64,000 nucleotides of DNA from the NCBI GenBank assembly GCA_033220425.1, contig CM065647.1, positions 4,588,001 to 4,652,000 on the forward strand, written 5' to 3'. The position numbers and the translations under genes were made by a program. This stretch comes from Lepraria neglecta (lineage: Eukaryota > Ascomycota > Lecanoromycetes > Lecanorales > Stereocaulaceae). Under the pieces are notes generated by a model. The model did no database searches, was not told the origin of the DNA, and saw nothing but the letters and a program-made list of their open reading frames with translations. How positions within the stretch are numbered: position 1 is the first letter of the stretch; every line of letters starts with the position of its first letter. Below, in pieces: positions 47,863-58,989 of the stretch.

Positions 47863-47881
47863 CTTTTGGGAAAGCGCGATG
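47863..47881 (+). repeat. Right terminal inverted repeat of giant copy 1
   Basis: CTTTTGGGAAAGCGCGATG, exact reverse complement of 13444-13462, followed by the AA duplication. Confidence 0.93.
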
Positions 47882-48007
47882 AAGATCCTATAACTAAATT
47901 ATAAGGTTATAATTCTGGACTATACCTATAAGACGAACCGCTATAATATCCTATTAATAGTTATTACTAGAGTTACCGCCCTGAATACGTCGTATTATAT
48001 AGCGTTC
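47882..48007 (+). pseudogene. MULE transposase, piece 3: start of the catalytic domain
   Basis: Continues the frame interrupted at 13443: 'KILQLNYKVIILDYTYKTNRYN' is read here in shorter stretches, with the LDxTYKTNRY block (about 47910-47945) that carries the first catalytic Asp of MULE transposases, then 'VTALNTSYYIAFC'. It ends at a short LTR (48008). The remaining catalytic residues are not found to the right, so the rest of the gene is missing or rearranged. Confidence 0.75.
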
Positions 48008-48252
48008 TGTAATAGGAATCTATAGCAATGTGAAATCAAGCATAGTAGTAGATTTGTATCAAGACTAATTCTCGAGGAGTCTATAAGAGGGGGGGACGAA
48101 AACTCCCTATTAAACAATGGGCGCACGGGACTCGTAGCGCTAACGCACGCCAAGCGTACTGTAGTCGCGAGCCAACCAAGACTTTGCCAAGCCTTCTATA
48201 ACACGTACTATAGTCGCGAGCTAACCAAGACTTTGCCAAGCCTTCCATTATA
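48008..48252 (+). mobile_element. Short LTR, second copy of the 196-bp family
   Basis: Matches 7822-8017 from TGTAAT onward, but its 3' part ('GTAGTCGCGAGCCAACCAAG') is duplicated in tandem, giving 245 bp and an ending CATTATA (RIP form of ATTACA). No matching duplication is visible at the flanks. It sits at the broken edge of the MULE gene. Confidence 0.75.
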
Positions 48253-48554
48253 ATTGCCTCCTCCTTCTAAGGGCTCGTCCTCGGGCTCTATTTCCTCAAG
48301 TATAGTATATATGCCAATAGCAGACGTTTCTAGAGCGGTATATATAATTTCGTTATACGGGAAGACTCGATAAAAACCTTTAAACCCCGGTAGGGAAACA
48401 AGGAAAAGAGTCTTCTACTACTTATCAGGCTTATAGCCTTACCACCCTTATTTCGTATAATTGAAGAGGGGTGAATTATAGCGATATATACTATAATTAT
48501 ACTAATAGTCAGGCATTTAGCTAAGCATGTCATGCGCTTCCCTAGTCGAATCGC
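48253..48554 (-). other. Unidentified coding-like remnant
   Basis: The minus strand reads as protein over about 90 codons in a broken frame ('SLPGFKGFYRVFPYNEIIY' near 48345-48400, then 'YTILEEIEPEDEPLEGGGN' near 48257-48310). The acidic C-terminus looks like the end of a protein. I do not recognise the family. It could be a transposon or host gene remnant. Confidence 0.3.
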
Positions 48555-48890
48555 GGTACCGTTCAAGCAGGCTTACTATAGGTGCCGTTCAAGCAGGCTC
48601 ACTGTAGGTGCTGTTCAAGCAGGCTTACTATAGGTACCGTTCAAGCAGGCTCACTGTAGGTGCCGTTCAAGTAGGCTTACTGTAGGTACTATTCAAGCAG
48701 GCTTATTGTAGGTACCGTTCAAGCAGGCTTAGTGTAGATGCCGTTCAAGTAGGCTCACTATAGGTACCGTTTAAGTAGGCTTACTGTAGGTGCCGTTCAA
48801 GTAGGCTCACTATAGGTACCGTTTAAGTAGGCTTACTGTAGGTGCCGTTTAAGTAGGCTCACTATAGGTGCCGTTCATACAGGCTTACTG
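48555..48890. repeat. 26-bp minisatellite, 13 copies
   Basis: Unit GGTGCCGTTCAAGCAGGCTCACTGTA with regular variants (GGTACC/GGTGCC, CAAGC/CAAGT, CTTAC/CTCAC). The last copy is truncated by 2 bp. Unrelated to the 33-34 bp minisatellite. Confidence 0.92.
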
Positions 48891-48924
48891 GTTTCTATAT
48901 TGTCTATCTAGACTCGCTAACTAG

Positions 48925-49351
48925 TGTTACGAACCGTGTTGCGTGCCGACGGTCGTATTTATGGATTGTTCTCACTAGGATAGAGGTGTATAGCCAAGAG
49001 GTGAAGCAGGCTTCAGTTGATGCTAAGCGGGTCTGGTATATAATTAGATGATATATATTCAGTACCTAGCCTAAGAGATCTATCGTATATAGTATAACAG
49101 ATATATAAGGAAGTTGGTGAGTAGTGCTCCGTATATATAGACATATGAAATCTCTGCCAAGTATTCTTGATCGTATTGATCGCACTGCGCTCATTGCGCT
49201 TATTATTCTTGATCGTATTGCGCTTATTACGCTTATCGCTTATTATACAAAGCCCTCAGGGTCCTGTCCGAGTCGGGTATAGTCCGACTCGTACTATGAT
49301 AGCTACTATGCTATACGGGCGCATCCTTGATTATAACTCCTGGTCTTAATA
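48925..49351 (-). mobile_element. LTR of the first gypsy family, probably solo
   Basis: 427 bp homologous to 1371-1809 in reverse orientation (termini TGTTACGAA on the plus strand and TTAATA, RIP form of TAACA). It is less mutated than the 5' LTR at 1371. Flanks CTAG and TTAG could be a RIP-altered 4-bp duplication. No internal gypsy sequence adjoins it. Confidence 0.7.
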
Positions 49352-49408
49352 TTAGCTCCCCCTCCCAGATTTCTTGTCCTGAGAAACTATCCATCCTTTA
49401 TACTATCC

Positions 49409-49927
49409 CTTCGTACTAAATGTTTGAATAAACTAACCGTCTGCCGAACGGAGCTGGCTAGTAAGCTTTCGGAGTTCGTAATGAGGCTGTGTTCCCGATG
49501 CGTTGCCAGCGGCAAATAGTACCTAGTAGGTAACAAGTCTGATAGATATTCTAACTGTGTCGATGGCGGTAGGAAGTGTAACCTTGTAGTGTCGCCCCTT
49601 GAGATATATTATATTAAAAAGCGGCGTAACGAAATACTATAGGAGCTATCCGACTCTATAGCGAAGCTTAGTTATCTTTAAAAATAACTAGAGGCGGTAG
49701 AAAGTAAAAAGAAGCTAATAGTCGATTATAAGCTGTAAAATATTAAGGAATTAGAGGAGGACTAGCTTACTACCCCTACGTCCTTTAATAACCTGATGTT
49801 TAACGCCTTGTCCGGGCGGTTCGATCTCCCCGGCGGACCGGAAGTCCCTGAGAGTTTCGACTGGTCTTCTCTTGTCTCTGATAGAACTCTTGTAGACGTT
49901 CCCTATAGTTCCCCGCAAGGTTCCTAA
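49409..49927 (+). pseudogene. Cysteine-rich unidentified reading frame, broken
   Basis: A 173-codon frame ends at TAA 49925-49927 and is interrupted by several stops, all interpretable as CAA/CAG-to-TAA/TAG changes. It has a cysteine cluster 'LCSRCVASGK', then 'YSNCVDGGRKC' (residues about 35-68), which could bind zinc, a coiled-coil-like charged middle ('KKRRNEIL', 'LEAVESKKKL') and a C-terminus 'FDLPGGPEVPESFDWSS'. I cannot name the family. Such Cys-rich plus coiled-coil frames beside retroelements may be element-encoded. The first 130 bp keep CpG/CpA better than the middle. Confidence 0.4.
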
Positions 49928-49989
49928 GAGGCTTCTAGGTATTTTCCGTCTCGTTATACCCTTTCTATTTAACTAGATAGAACTAATTT

Positions 49990-50284
49990 CTTCTATCTAG
50001 GATCCTCTTAACCTTATACTCTATTTTTTCTTTGATATTATAATAGAATATCTCTTATAGCGGCGTATTTGGATCCGCTAGTTCTAAGAGTAAGACGTAG
50101 AATACCGGATGTAACTTAGTATTAGTCGGTAGTTAGAGTTTATAGTTAACTAGTCCCTTTAACCGCTTAATTAAGAATGGTCTAACTTTAACGTAATCTA
50201 GTTTCTTGCTTAGTCTTGTTATTCTTATGTTTTTTATTAGAAGGTAGACTTTATCCCCCTCTTTTAGCTAAGGAATATTCTTTC
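49990..50284 (-). mobile_element. Pol C-terminal piece of a gypsy fossil, minus strand
   Basis: Read on the minus strand it gives the gypsy integrase tail ('LKEGDKVYLLIKNIR', 'KLDYVKVRPFLIKRLKG', 'LHPVFYVLLLE'), continuing from exactly the kind of sequence found at 8136-8168, so it belongs to the same family as the element at 1371-8168. The chromovirus LTR begins at 50285. Broken fossil. Confidence 0.75.
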
Positions 50285-50509
50285 TATAAGGGCCGACCAT
50301 GGAGATACTAGACTAGGTTCGGGAGACTATCCCTCTAGTGCGGCTATACGATAGCGCAAGTCGCATAGTGGATCGGCTTGATACGAGGGTGCAATCTCCC
50401 TCGATAAATATATTGTCTCTGAGGACTCCTACCTGAGTTCCTTAGGATTCAGTCTATCTAGTAGTAAATCTACCAGTTACTTAGTCACGTATACCTAGAC
50501 CCCGTTATA
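50285..50509 (+). repeat. 5' LTR of the chromovirus fossil
   Basis: 225 bp, begins TATAAGGGCCGA (RIP form of TGTAAG), ends CCCGTTATA. Very short for a gypsy LTR. The 200 bp after it hold a small hairpin (CTATCATCGACACGATAG near 50530). Confidence 0.88.
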
Positions 50510-53500
50510 TTTCTGAATCCTGAAACTCTTACTATCATCGACACGATAGTAAGGGGGGTATACCCGTCTAACAACCGACCAACGCTATAACCACCGTTAC
50601 CGCTACCTACTAATTGACGCCGGCGTCGAGCCAGTCAGTCAAAATTCGAATCGAATATCGAATCGAATAGTTAACTATAAGTCGCAATAGCTTCCTTAGC
50701 GGGAGTAAGATAATAACTTAGATCGGATCCTAGCGATAGTACGCTTAGAGGAGCTGACGCGGGCGAAGAAGCCGGTACTAGTATAATACAGGTAAATGCC
50801 GAGGAGTATATAGCGTTTTAGGCCTATTAGATATACCGTTGACAGGCTTTATTAAGTTTCAAGACGCAAGGGATAGTAAAGAGATCGATCCCAAGCCTAA
50901 AGATAAAAGACCTAAAGCTATATAAGAGTAATACCCCGGAGGAACTAGACGACTTTCTATACGAATACGAGCGTTAGTTCGATACTAAGGGCTTTAAGTA
51001 AGAAGACCCCGAAGGCGAGATACTAGCGGGCTAAGTATATTAAAGGGAGGAAATAAAGAAGAAAGTCGCTTACGCTATAGGCTTCCTGGAGGATAGAGCT
51101 AAGACTAACTAGAAGTCTTAGTTACTATAGTTCCCGGTAGGGGCTAACTCGTGGACATATTTTAAGATATTATTATACGAGTTTCTCGAGGGCGATAAAG
51201 ATGAGGCGTATACCGAAGGTAGCTAGAAACTGGCAAATATAAGGTAGCGAAAGGGCGATTCGGTTAATAAGTACTATAACTATATATACAAGCTGTATAT
51301 TCGCCTTAGGGCCCTTGACAGGGAATAATCTTTCACTAATTAATAATTCTTCGACTACTTCCGAGTATAACTACTTTAGGAGTATAGGATAAAGCTAGAC
51401 GAGCTAATTTCTGGGCTAAAGACTATATATAAACTATTGTATTAGGTTTACTAATACGAGAAAACGGTAAGAATATATATATAGAAGGACGGATAGAGAG
51501 ATAAGTCTCGTCCCGAGGGGTCTACGAAACCCTAAGTTTCGAAGAAGGATAATAAATCTAACTAAATAGCTAATTATAATTAGAAGAAGGGTCGTAATAG
51601 TAAGAAGGACTTAGGTAATAAGCCTCCCTTCGTTATATAGAAGGACAAATTATCTAAAGATATCCGGGACCGCCGGTAGAAAGATTAGGTATACTTTAAA
51701 TACGGGTTATCTAGATATAAGATACGCGATTATATAGTAAAGGAACAAATATTGTATAATACCCAAGCAATACTCGATATAGCAAAAAACAAGTAGGTAT
51801 AGTAATAGCTCCGACCGCTATACCTATACGAGGAGTAATTATAATAACTCCCCTCGTCGATGAATCCGAGCTAATAGATATCTTATTAGGCAATACTAGT
51901 CCGAGTTAGAATATCGAGTTAAACACTAAGTTGAATATTAAATCGAATACCGAGTCGAATATCGAATCGAATACCCCGCTAGCTACTAAGGTAGAACCCG
52001 TTATTAATATAAGGGTATAGGCGGTAAAGGTTCACGCTATAACCCAGCGAATCAAGGAACTATCAAAGATGGATAGTATCTTTATTAGTAATACCCTAGT
52101 ACTGAATATAAAGGGTAAGACTAAGACTTTCAGTATACTAGCAGATAGTAGTACTAAAGTAAACATCATTAACCGTATAAGCGCCTAGAAGATAGGCTTA
52201 CTGGTACTTAATACTAATATTAGGCTGAGTACGATCTATAGAGAGGTAGTAAAGACCTACGGGATATACTATATCGAATTCCAGTAAGAGGACGAATAAG
52301 GCCGAGTCCGCTACTTTCAGGACACCTTTCTCGCTATAGATATCGATACCCGAATGATTCTTAGTATAATATAGCTAACTATAGCGAATCCAGACATTGA
52401 TTAGGTTAAGAAGTTATTCCGGTAGAGGATCTATACTGCGGTAGTGGCTCTCACGACCACTTGTCGAGTAGATATTATAGATCCGAAGGAGTTCGCTCGG
52501 CTTACTATTAGTAAGGAAGTATACTATTTTGTTATATATACGCGTCAAGTAGTGAACGCTAACGAGCCTCCGGTCCATAGGGATTGTCGCGTATATATTA
52601 GTCAGGTAAGTAGTACTACTACTGAGATAGTACAAATACCGCCGGAGTACAGCGAGTACTCTAATATCTTTTCGGATAGTAGTACTATAGGGTTACTAGA
52701 GTACGGACCTGTAGATCACGCTATCGACCTTATAGACGAGTGATAGCCGCCCTATAGTCCTATCTATAATCTGAATAAGGTAGAGCTTGAGACCTTACGA
52801 GGCTATATTGAGAGTAACCTTGCCAACGGCTTTATATAGCTATCTATATCGCCGGCGGGGTTACTAATCCTCTTCGTACGAAAGCCCGGTAGAGGTCTAC
52901 ACCTCTATATAGACTATTAAGGACTGAATATAATCACGATTAAGAATCGGTACCCTCTTCCCCTCGTCGGAGAATCTATTAATCGCCTAGCTATAGCTAA
53001 GAGGTATACTTAATTAGATCTAACTACTACGTATTACTGCCTTCGTATCAAGAAGGGTGATAAGTAGAAGACTACGTTTAGAATACGTTATAGTTACTTC
53101 GAGTACTAAGTCTTGCCATTTGGGCTTATAAATACCCCTATAACGTTCTAAGCGTATATTAATCAAGTATTAGCCGAAAAGCTAGATATCTTTTATATTA
53201 TTTACCTTGATAATATTCTTATTTATATATAAGATATTAGTACTAAGTACGTCGAGGCTATAAAGTAGGTTCTAGATAAATTAAGATAGTATAGCCTGTT
53301 TATTAATCTTTAGAAGTATCGTTTCGGTATAGATAAGGTATACTTCCTAGGCTATATTATCGCCCCTACAGGGGTGAGTATAGAGGAAGACCGTATCTAG
53401 TCAGTTAAGAACTGGCTAGAACTGAAATCTGTTCGAGAGATTCAGGTCTTTGTAGGCTTTGCGAATTTCTATTACAGGTTTATTAAGGGGTTTAGTCGTA

Positions 53501-53529
53501 TTACAGCTCCTCTAATAGAGTTAATAAAG

Positions 53530-53800
53530 ATATTACTATCTAAAAGAGATATAGACTCGTACGCCTGAGTAGTCTCTAATATATAGAGAAGTATAGATAT
53601 TATATTTAGAGGTATAGTATAGAGGGATACAAATATTATATCTAAAGGCACTCTAGATATAGACTCGTATACCCGAGTAGTCTTCAAAGGTATAGACTCG
53701 CACGCCCGAGTAGCCACTAAAGATATAGACTTATACGCCCGAGTAGTCTTTAACGTATAGAGGGATATAATTACTATATCTAGAGGTACCAAGATAAACG
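53530..53800. repeat. Imperfect short repeats in the RT-RNase H linker of the chromovirus
   Basis: A roughly 32-bp unit around 'ATAGACTCGTACGCCTGAG' occurs four times, interleaved with a second unit around 'GTATAGAGGGATA'. It lies between the reverse transcriptase and RNase H regions, where fungal gypsy elements normally have a short linker. Confidence 0.6.
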
Positions 53801-56421
53801 AAAAGAGCTCTAAGAGTCTATTTATTCTTATACCCGAGGTAAAGAAGGCCTTTAAAGATTTAAAGACAGCTTTTACTACCGTACCGGTACTAAGGTACTT
53901 TAACCCGGAACTACCAATATAGGTAGAGACTAATATATCGGGCTATACTAATAGTAGTATCCTGAGTCAGTTATATAGTGAAGTTTGGTATCTAGTAGCA
54001 TACTACTTACGCAAATAAATTCCGGTAGAGACTCGGTACGACACGCACGATAAAGAACTGTTAGCTATTATCAAGTTATTTAAATACTAGCGCTACTACT
54101 ATAAGGGTAGCAGGTATAAGACTCAGGTCTTAACAGATTATTATAATCTTAAGAGATTTATAAGTACTATATAACTAAATAGTCGTTAGATTCGTTAGGC
54201 GCAAGAACTAAGTCGCTATAACTTTGCCATCGAATATTATCAGGGGAAATATAATCCCGCGGACCTACTAAGTCGGATCCCTAACTATAAGCAGGATAAT
54301 AGTGTTACTAAACGAGAGAACTATTATCTACTTAATAAGCTAAAGTATACCCTACAAGGGTTCTATACTATAGGGCGGTCTACTTTTATAGTAGGCTGCT
54401 TTCAGATACTTATTACCGGTACTAACAGGGTACCCGGTATATACGGATAGTAGGCCTAAATACAAGCTACAATTATAATCGAAGACCCTGCGGGTAACTC
54501 CATTAAGGATTAGTCTTTTAATAATTAACTTAAAGAGTTAACTCTCAAGGACGATTATACGAGGAACGTTATAGAATAATTAAAGAAATCTATAATTAAC
54601 TCTCTAAGCGGCCTAAGTAGCTAACCCTATAGTCTCGCTAGAGGCAGACTATACTATAAGGGACGAATATATATTCCTGAGGCATTGCGAGACGTCGTTA
54701 TAGAATACTATTATAATAGTCCGCTAGCAGGCCATTTCGGTGCTAAGAAGACTCAAGTACTTATTTAATATAATTACTTCTAGTCGAAGCTTGCCAAGGA
54801 TATAAGCGAACACGTTACTATATACTCTATATACGCTATAACCAAGTCGTCAAGGCACAAACCGTATAGCAAGTTGATACCCTTACCAGTCCCTACTTAT
54901 AAGTAGAAGGATATATTATTAGACTTCGTAATTGGGCTACCCCTATCGAAAGATTGGCGTAGGTATACGTACGACTCGATCCTTGTAATAGTAGACCGTC
55001 TTATAAAGATATTATATTATATAGCGGTAGATAAGATACTTGACGCTAAGCAGTTCGCCTAGATACTAATTAAGAACCTAGTTCGCTATTATAGATTACC
55101 GGACTCTATAGTAACGGACTATAGATTACTATTCACCTCTTAGTTCTAGTCTAGCCTTATATATTTCCTAGGGGTAAGACGTCGCCTCTCAATAGCTTTT
55201 CACCCTTAGACCGATAGCTAGACTAAGCAACAGAATAGTACTATAGAATAATACTTACAAGTATTCGTCTGCTGGGAGCAGGATAACTAGGTATAGTAGT
55301 TACCTATAGCGGAGTTTGCTTATAATAATATAAAGAACTCTACTACTAGTATATCGCTATTCGAGGCTAACCTTAGCTATAGTCTAAGGATATCTTAGGA
55401 CGAGGAAATCGATCCGAAATCTCGTTCTCGCGCCGTAGTTAATAATGTAAAATACCTATTTATACTAATAGGCGTGTGCAAGGATACTATCTTGGCTATA
55501 TATTAATTATAAATAGAGTTCGCTAATAGATATCGGAAGCTACGAGACTATAAAGTCGGTAACTACGTTTAGTTAAATACTAAGTATATAAAGATAAAGC
55601 GAAATAGGAAGCTGGAGTTTAAGAAATTCGGTCTATTCCTTATTATAGACGTTATCGGCTTATAGTCGTATCGACTAAAGCTACCGGATGGCTGGCGAAT
55701 TCACAACGTATTCTATATATCCTTATTAGAAAAGGACTCTTTAAAGTAGGGGGAGATAAGCTAAAGCCTAGAGGATATAGAATTCGACGAGGGTGATATA
55801 TAGGACTATATTATCGCTGGCGTTGTAGATAGCGCAATTTTCGAACCCGGCGAGGATGGCAAGGCAGGAGGCCTATACTATCAAATCCATTAGGAAGGTT
55901 ATCCTGATTTAGAGGATACTTAGGAACCCTTCGAGGGGGTCTCTTATCTATAGAAGCTATTAGGAAAGTTTTATAAGGAACACTCTAATAGGCCTATAGC
56001 AGAATTAGTAGCCGCCGGAAGGAGGCTATAACGACGTGTTCTAAAGAGACCTGCGTCTACGAATAAGGGTAAGGGTAGAAGAAAGCGTTAATATCCGTAG
56101 CGATACTATAACCGATAGTACTCTTTTATCTATTTTCCTACCTACTAGGGAGGTTTTTATAGTTTTAATAAGACTAAGGTATCGTATAAGACGAAAGGAT
56201 TGAAGTTCGAAAGATATCGATCTAACTAATCGACTCGGACTTCGAGTCGGATCTCGTCTACTCGGCAGTCGTCTGATAATTGCTGGCGTATTAGTGTAAT
56301 ATCTATATAATAGGGTACCGGCGTACTGTAAAGCTGCTCCGGTAGAGGTAGCTGATTGCTATTATTCTTCTTCCTACGCTTACTACCTTATAGAAGCTCG
56401 TCTTAGAAAAGAGAGGATAAT

Positions 56422-56646
56422 TATAAGGGCCGACTATAGAGATACTAGACTAGGTTCGGGAGACTATCCCTCTAGTGCGGCTATACGATAGCGCAAGTCG
56501 CATAGTGGATCGGCTTGATACGAGGGTGCAATCTCCCTCGATAAATATGTTGTCTCTGAGGACTCCTACCTAAGTTCCTTAGGATTTAGTCTATCTAGTA
56601 GCAAATCCACTAGTTGCTCAGTCACGCATGCCTAGACCCCGTTACA
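56422..56646 (+). repeat. 3' LTR of the chromovirus fossil
   Basis: 225 bp, same length as the 5' LTR, ends CCCGTTACA. Confidence 0.88.
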
Positions 56647-58140
56647 GCTATAGGTTCCTATTATAATTCTAATTCTCCTTCCTTATAAAGGGTAGTAATC
56701 CGGAATAAATATACTAAGGTAAACGCGTATAACTCGTAGCCGGAACGGAGGTAAAATATCTAGTACCTTAGAAGGTAGTAGGGATAGATAACGTTAATAG
56801 GCGGTTGGCGAAGGTAGTAGAAACCCTCTATAACCGCCTAGGGACGATAGCTATACCTCGGAAGTAATAGATTTAGTATCTACTCTAGACGAGCGCCTGG
56901 CGCAGGCTCGATACCGCTGAATCGAGCTCGTTAAGCAACGCGAATTAGATACTATTCTAGCCCAAATCGAGACCCTCGAGCGTACCGCTCTAGATCTAGA
57001 GGTTACCGTATAGGCGAGACGCTGTCTAGAAGAATTATAGAAGTAGTAAGAACTCTAAGAGACGCTAGCTTAGATCGAGGCCCTGGAAAGGGGAGAAATC
57101 CCCCCCCACCAGCTATAGTTCCTACCCCGCCATCTAGCTCGGGCTCTATAAGCCGTACTTGTGGCTTAAAATATATACGAAGCGTATCCTCCGACGAGGA
57201 AGAAGATCGGGCTCTATCTATAAGACCGGCGAAGCTATCCGAATATCAGGGGAAGACTATCCGGGAACACCGCGATTAGATAGAGGGATGTAATACCGTC
57301 TCTTAATATACTCATCGCTATTTTAAGATAGATAAAAATCGTATCCTATACGCAATATTAGCGCTACGCGGTAGCTCGCGGTAACTATAGGGAAGCTATA
57401 AGAAGGTATATCGATTAGAGTAAAAAACCCTATAAACCGCCAAATACGGACCTCTTAGGAGATCTAGGACGTCTATTAGCGAAATAACTAGTTCGCTAGA
57501 TAATTCGATTAGTACCGAAAGAACCTCGAAGACTAGTTACCCCTAATAGATAAATTCTACTAAAGGAGTATCTTCCTTACGAAGCTTAGACCAAACTATA
57601 CAAAGTAGTACTAATAACTATTCCAGTACCGTAAAAGAGGTCAGAATTAGTAGATCTAGCTAATAGATTAGAAGATATAGATACAGATAAGCCGATGCGC
57701 TGTCGAGACGCCCTGATTACGCAGGCGCGAATATATCTATAAATCTCTTATTACCAACCCTACAGCAGAAGCTAGCCAATATAGCGGGGATTTATACCCC
57801 TGTATTTAAGGTAATTAGGAAGGTATATAGGCTAGACACTCCTGAGGGAGGTAATACTCTAGAAGTAGACGTAACGCACGCGGTATATAGTATATACGTA
57901 GTATAGGCGTAATATCCAGTAGTAGAGGTAAAAGCTAAACTACTAGGATCTATACTTACCGCGATTAATAAGACTCGTTTAAGTTATATAATAAGGCTTA
58001 GGAAACCTCTACCCCAAAGCCGGGGGAGCTCAGGCGAGATACCGGCTTAAACTACTTGTAACGTAGCTAGTATTCAGCTTAATCCTATTACTAGAACTAT
58101 TAGTTATAAATAACTCGTTCTACGTATAGTCGCCAGTATG
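56647..58140 (+). mobile_element. gag-like retroelement fossil
   Basis: The plus strand reads as a charged coiled-coil region ('DLVSTLDERLAQAR', 'QIETLERTALDLEVTV', about 56870-57010) followed by a capsid-like region ('LSEYQGKTIREHRD' near 57240, 'RSELVDLANRLEDIDTD' near 57640). This order is seen in gag proteins of fungal LTR retroelements. No pol is present before the giant copy 3 begins at 58141. Broken by many RIP-type changes. The family (gypsy or other) cannot be settled here. Confidence 0.5.
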
Positions 58141-58989
58141 TATCGCGCTTTCCCAAAAGTTGCTGGGAAATCCCGAGTTGCCGAGCGCGCCGGTAGGGCT
58201 AACAGTTACGTTCAGCGGAATCAGTAACTCAATATTACTAATAGTATCAAATCAGCTCGATCTGCAACTTAATACTGCTAATTTAACGATGTTAGGTCAG
58301 TCAGCAATTAGATATTACTGTTAGTATAATATATAACCAATTAGCAATTAGATATTACTATTAGTATAATGTCTAACCAATTAGTATATCCATTATACGT
58401 TCAGCTAGCTGTTAGCTCAATTAATAATACAACGCTACTAATATACAGCTACCAGTTTTCTTTTATTATGATTGATTACTTCTTATATAGTCTATACATT
58501 TCTACTAATTAGTAGCTATATATCTTCTATATAAGATATAAATAGGTAGTCGAATCTAAATAAAGTCTTCTATATATATAATCCGTTTAAAATATAGCTA
58601 CTATCGATAGCTCCTTTAGTATATAAAAGCTCGTTATTAGTAATATTAATATAAGTTTAACTCGCGCTTATACTAATCCTTCTTCAACTTCTTTATAGGT
58701 TATTTAACTATACTTTCCTCGATTCTATAACGACCTATTATCCGCTAATCCGACTATATCTTCTACTCCTTATAATTCGAGTAAATAACCGAGATAGAGA
58801 GTTACGACGCCTAGTTACCGAACTATTAGCGGCACCTAGCAAAACTCTAGTAGACTAGGGGCGCATATATTTCGCCCTTTTTTGCCCTTGTCCGATTAGT
58901 GTCCGACTCGGGTTTTATACTATCCGAGTAGTATCTAACTTAGGTTTTATACTATCTAAGTAGTATCCGACTTAGGTTTACCCTATCTA

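Larger units (their letters stand above)
36552..47881 (+). mobile_element. Giant Plavaka-type transposon, copy 1, right segment
   Basis: Remaining 11,330 bp of copy 1 after the inserted copy 2 (36550-36551 is the second TA). It holds the rest of the helicase-like gene, its shortened relative and the third gene, all on the plus strand, and ends with the terminal inverted repeat 47863-47881. It is the inverted partner of 19332-30661, giving arms of 11.33 kb. Confidence 0.92.
50285..56646 (+). mobile_element. Ty3/gypsy chromovirus fossil, structurally whole
   Basis: A 6362-bp element with two direct 225-bp LTRs (50285-50509 and 56422-56646; original ends TGTAA...TTACA). Parts in order: gag with a mutated CCHC knuckle (about 50750-51890), protease (about 52080-52190), reverse transcriptase (about 52740-53490), a repeat-rich linker (53530-53800), RNase H (about 53820-54290), integrase (about 54640-55480) and a C-terminal chromodomain (about 55795-55980), which defines chromoviruses and is known to direct integration to marked chromatin. 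The LTRs differ at about a dozen sites, all transitions, so RIP dominates and dating is unreliable. All coding regions are broken (dozens of breaks). No matching 5-bp duplication is seen at its flanks. Confidence 0.88.

Noticed and set aside
13444-47881. Polinton/Maverick
   Set aside because: Large size and terminal repeats fit superficially, but the duplication is 2 bp, the transposase is Plavaka-like, and no polymerase, capsid or integrase signature is seen.
13444-47881. Starship element or centromeric palindrome
   Set aside because: No tyrosine-recombinase captain is seen, and the inverted arms are fully explained by one transposon inserting into another.
52414-52743. Overlapping frames of 73 and 99 codons on opposite strands
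   Set aside because: They lie inside the chromovirus pol region and are by-products of that fossil.
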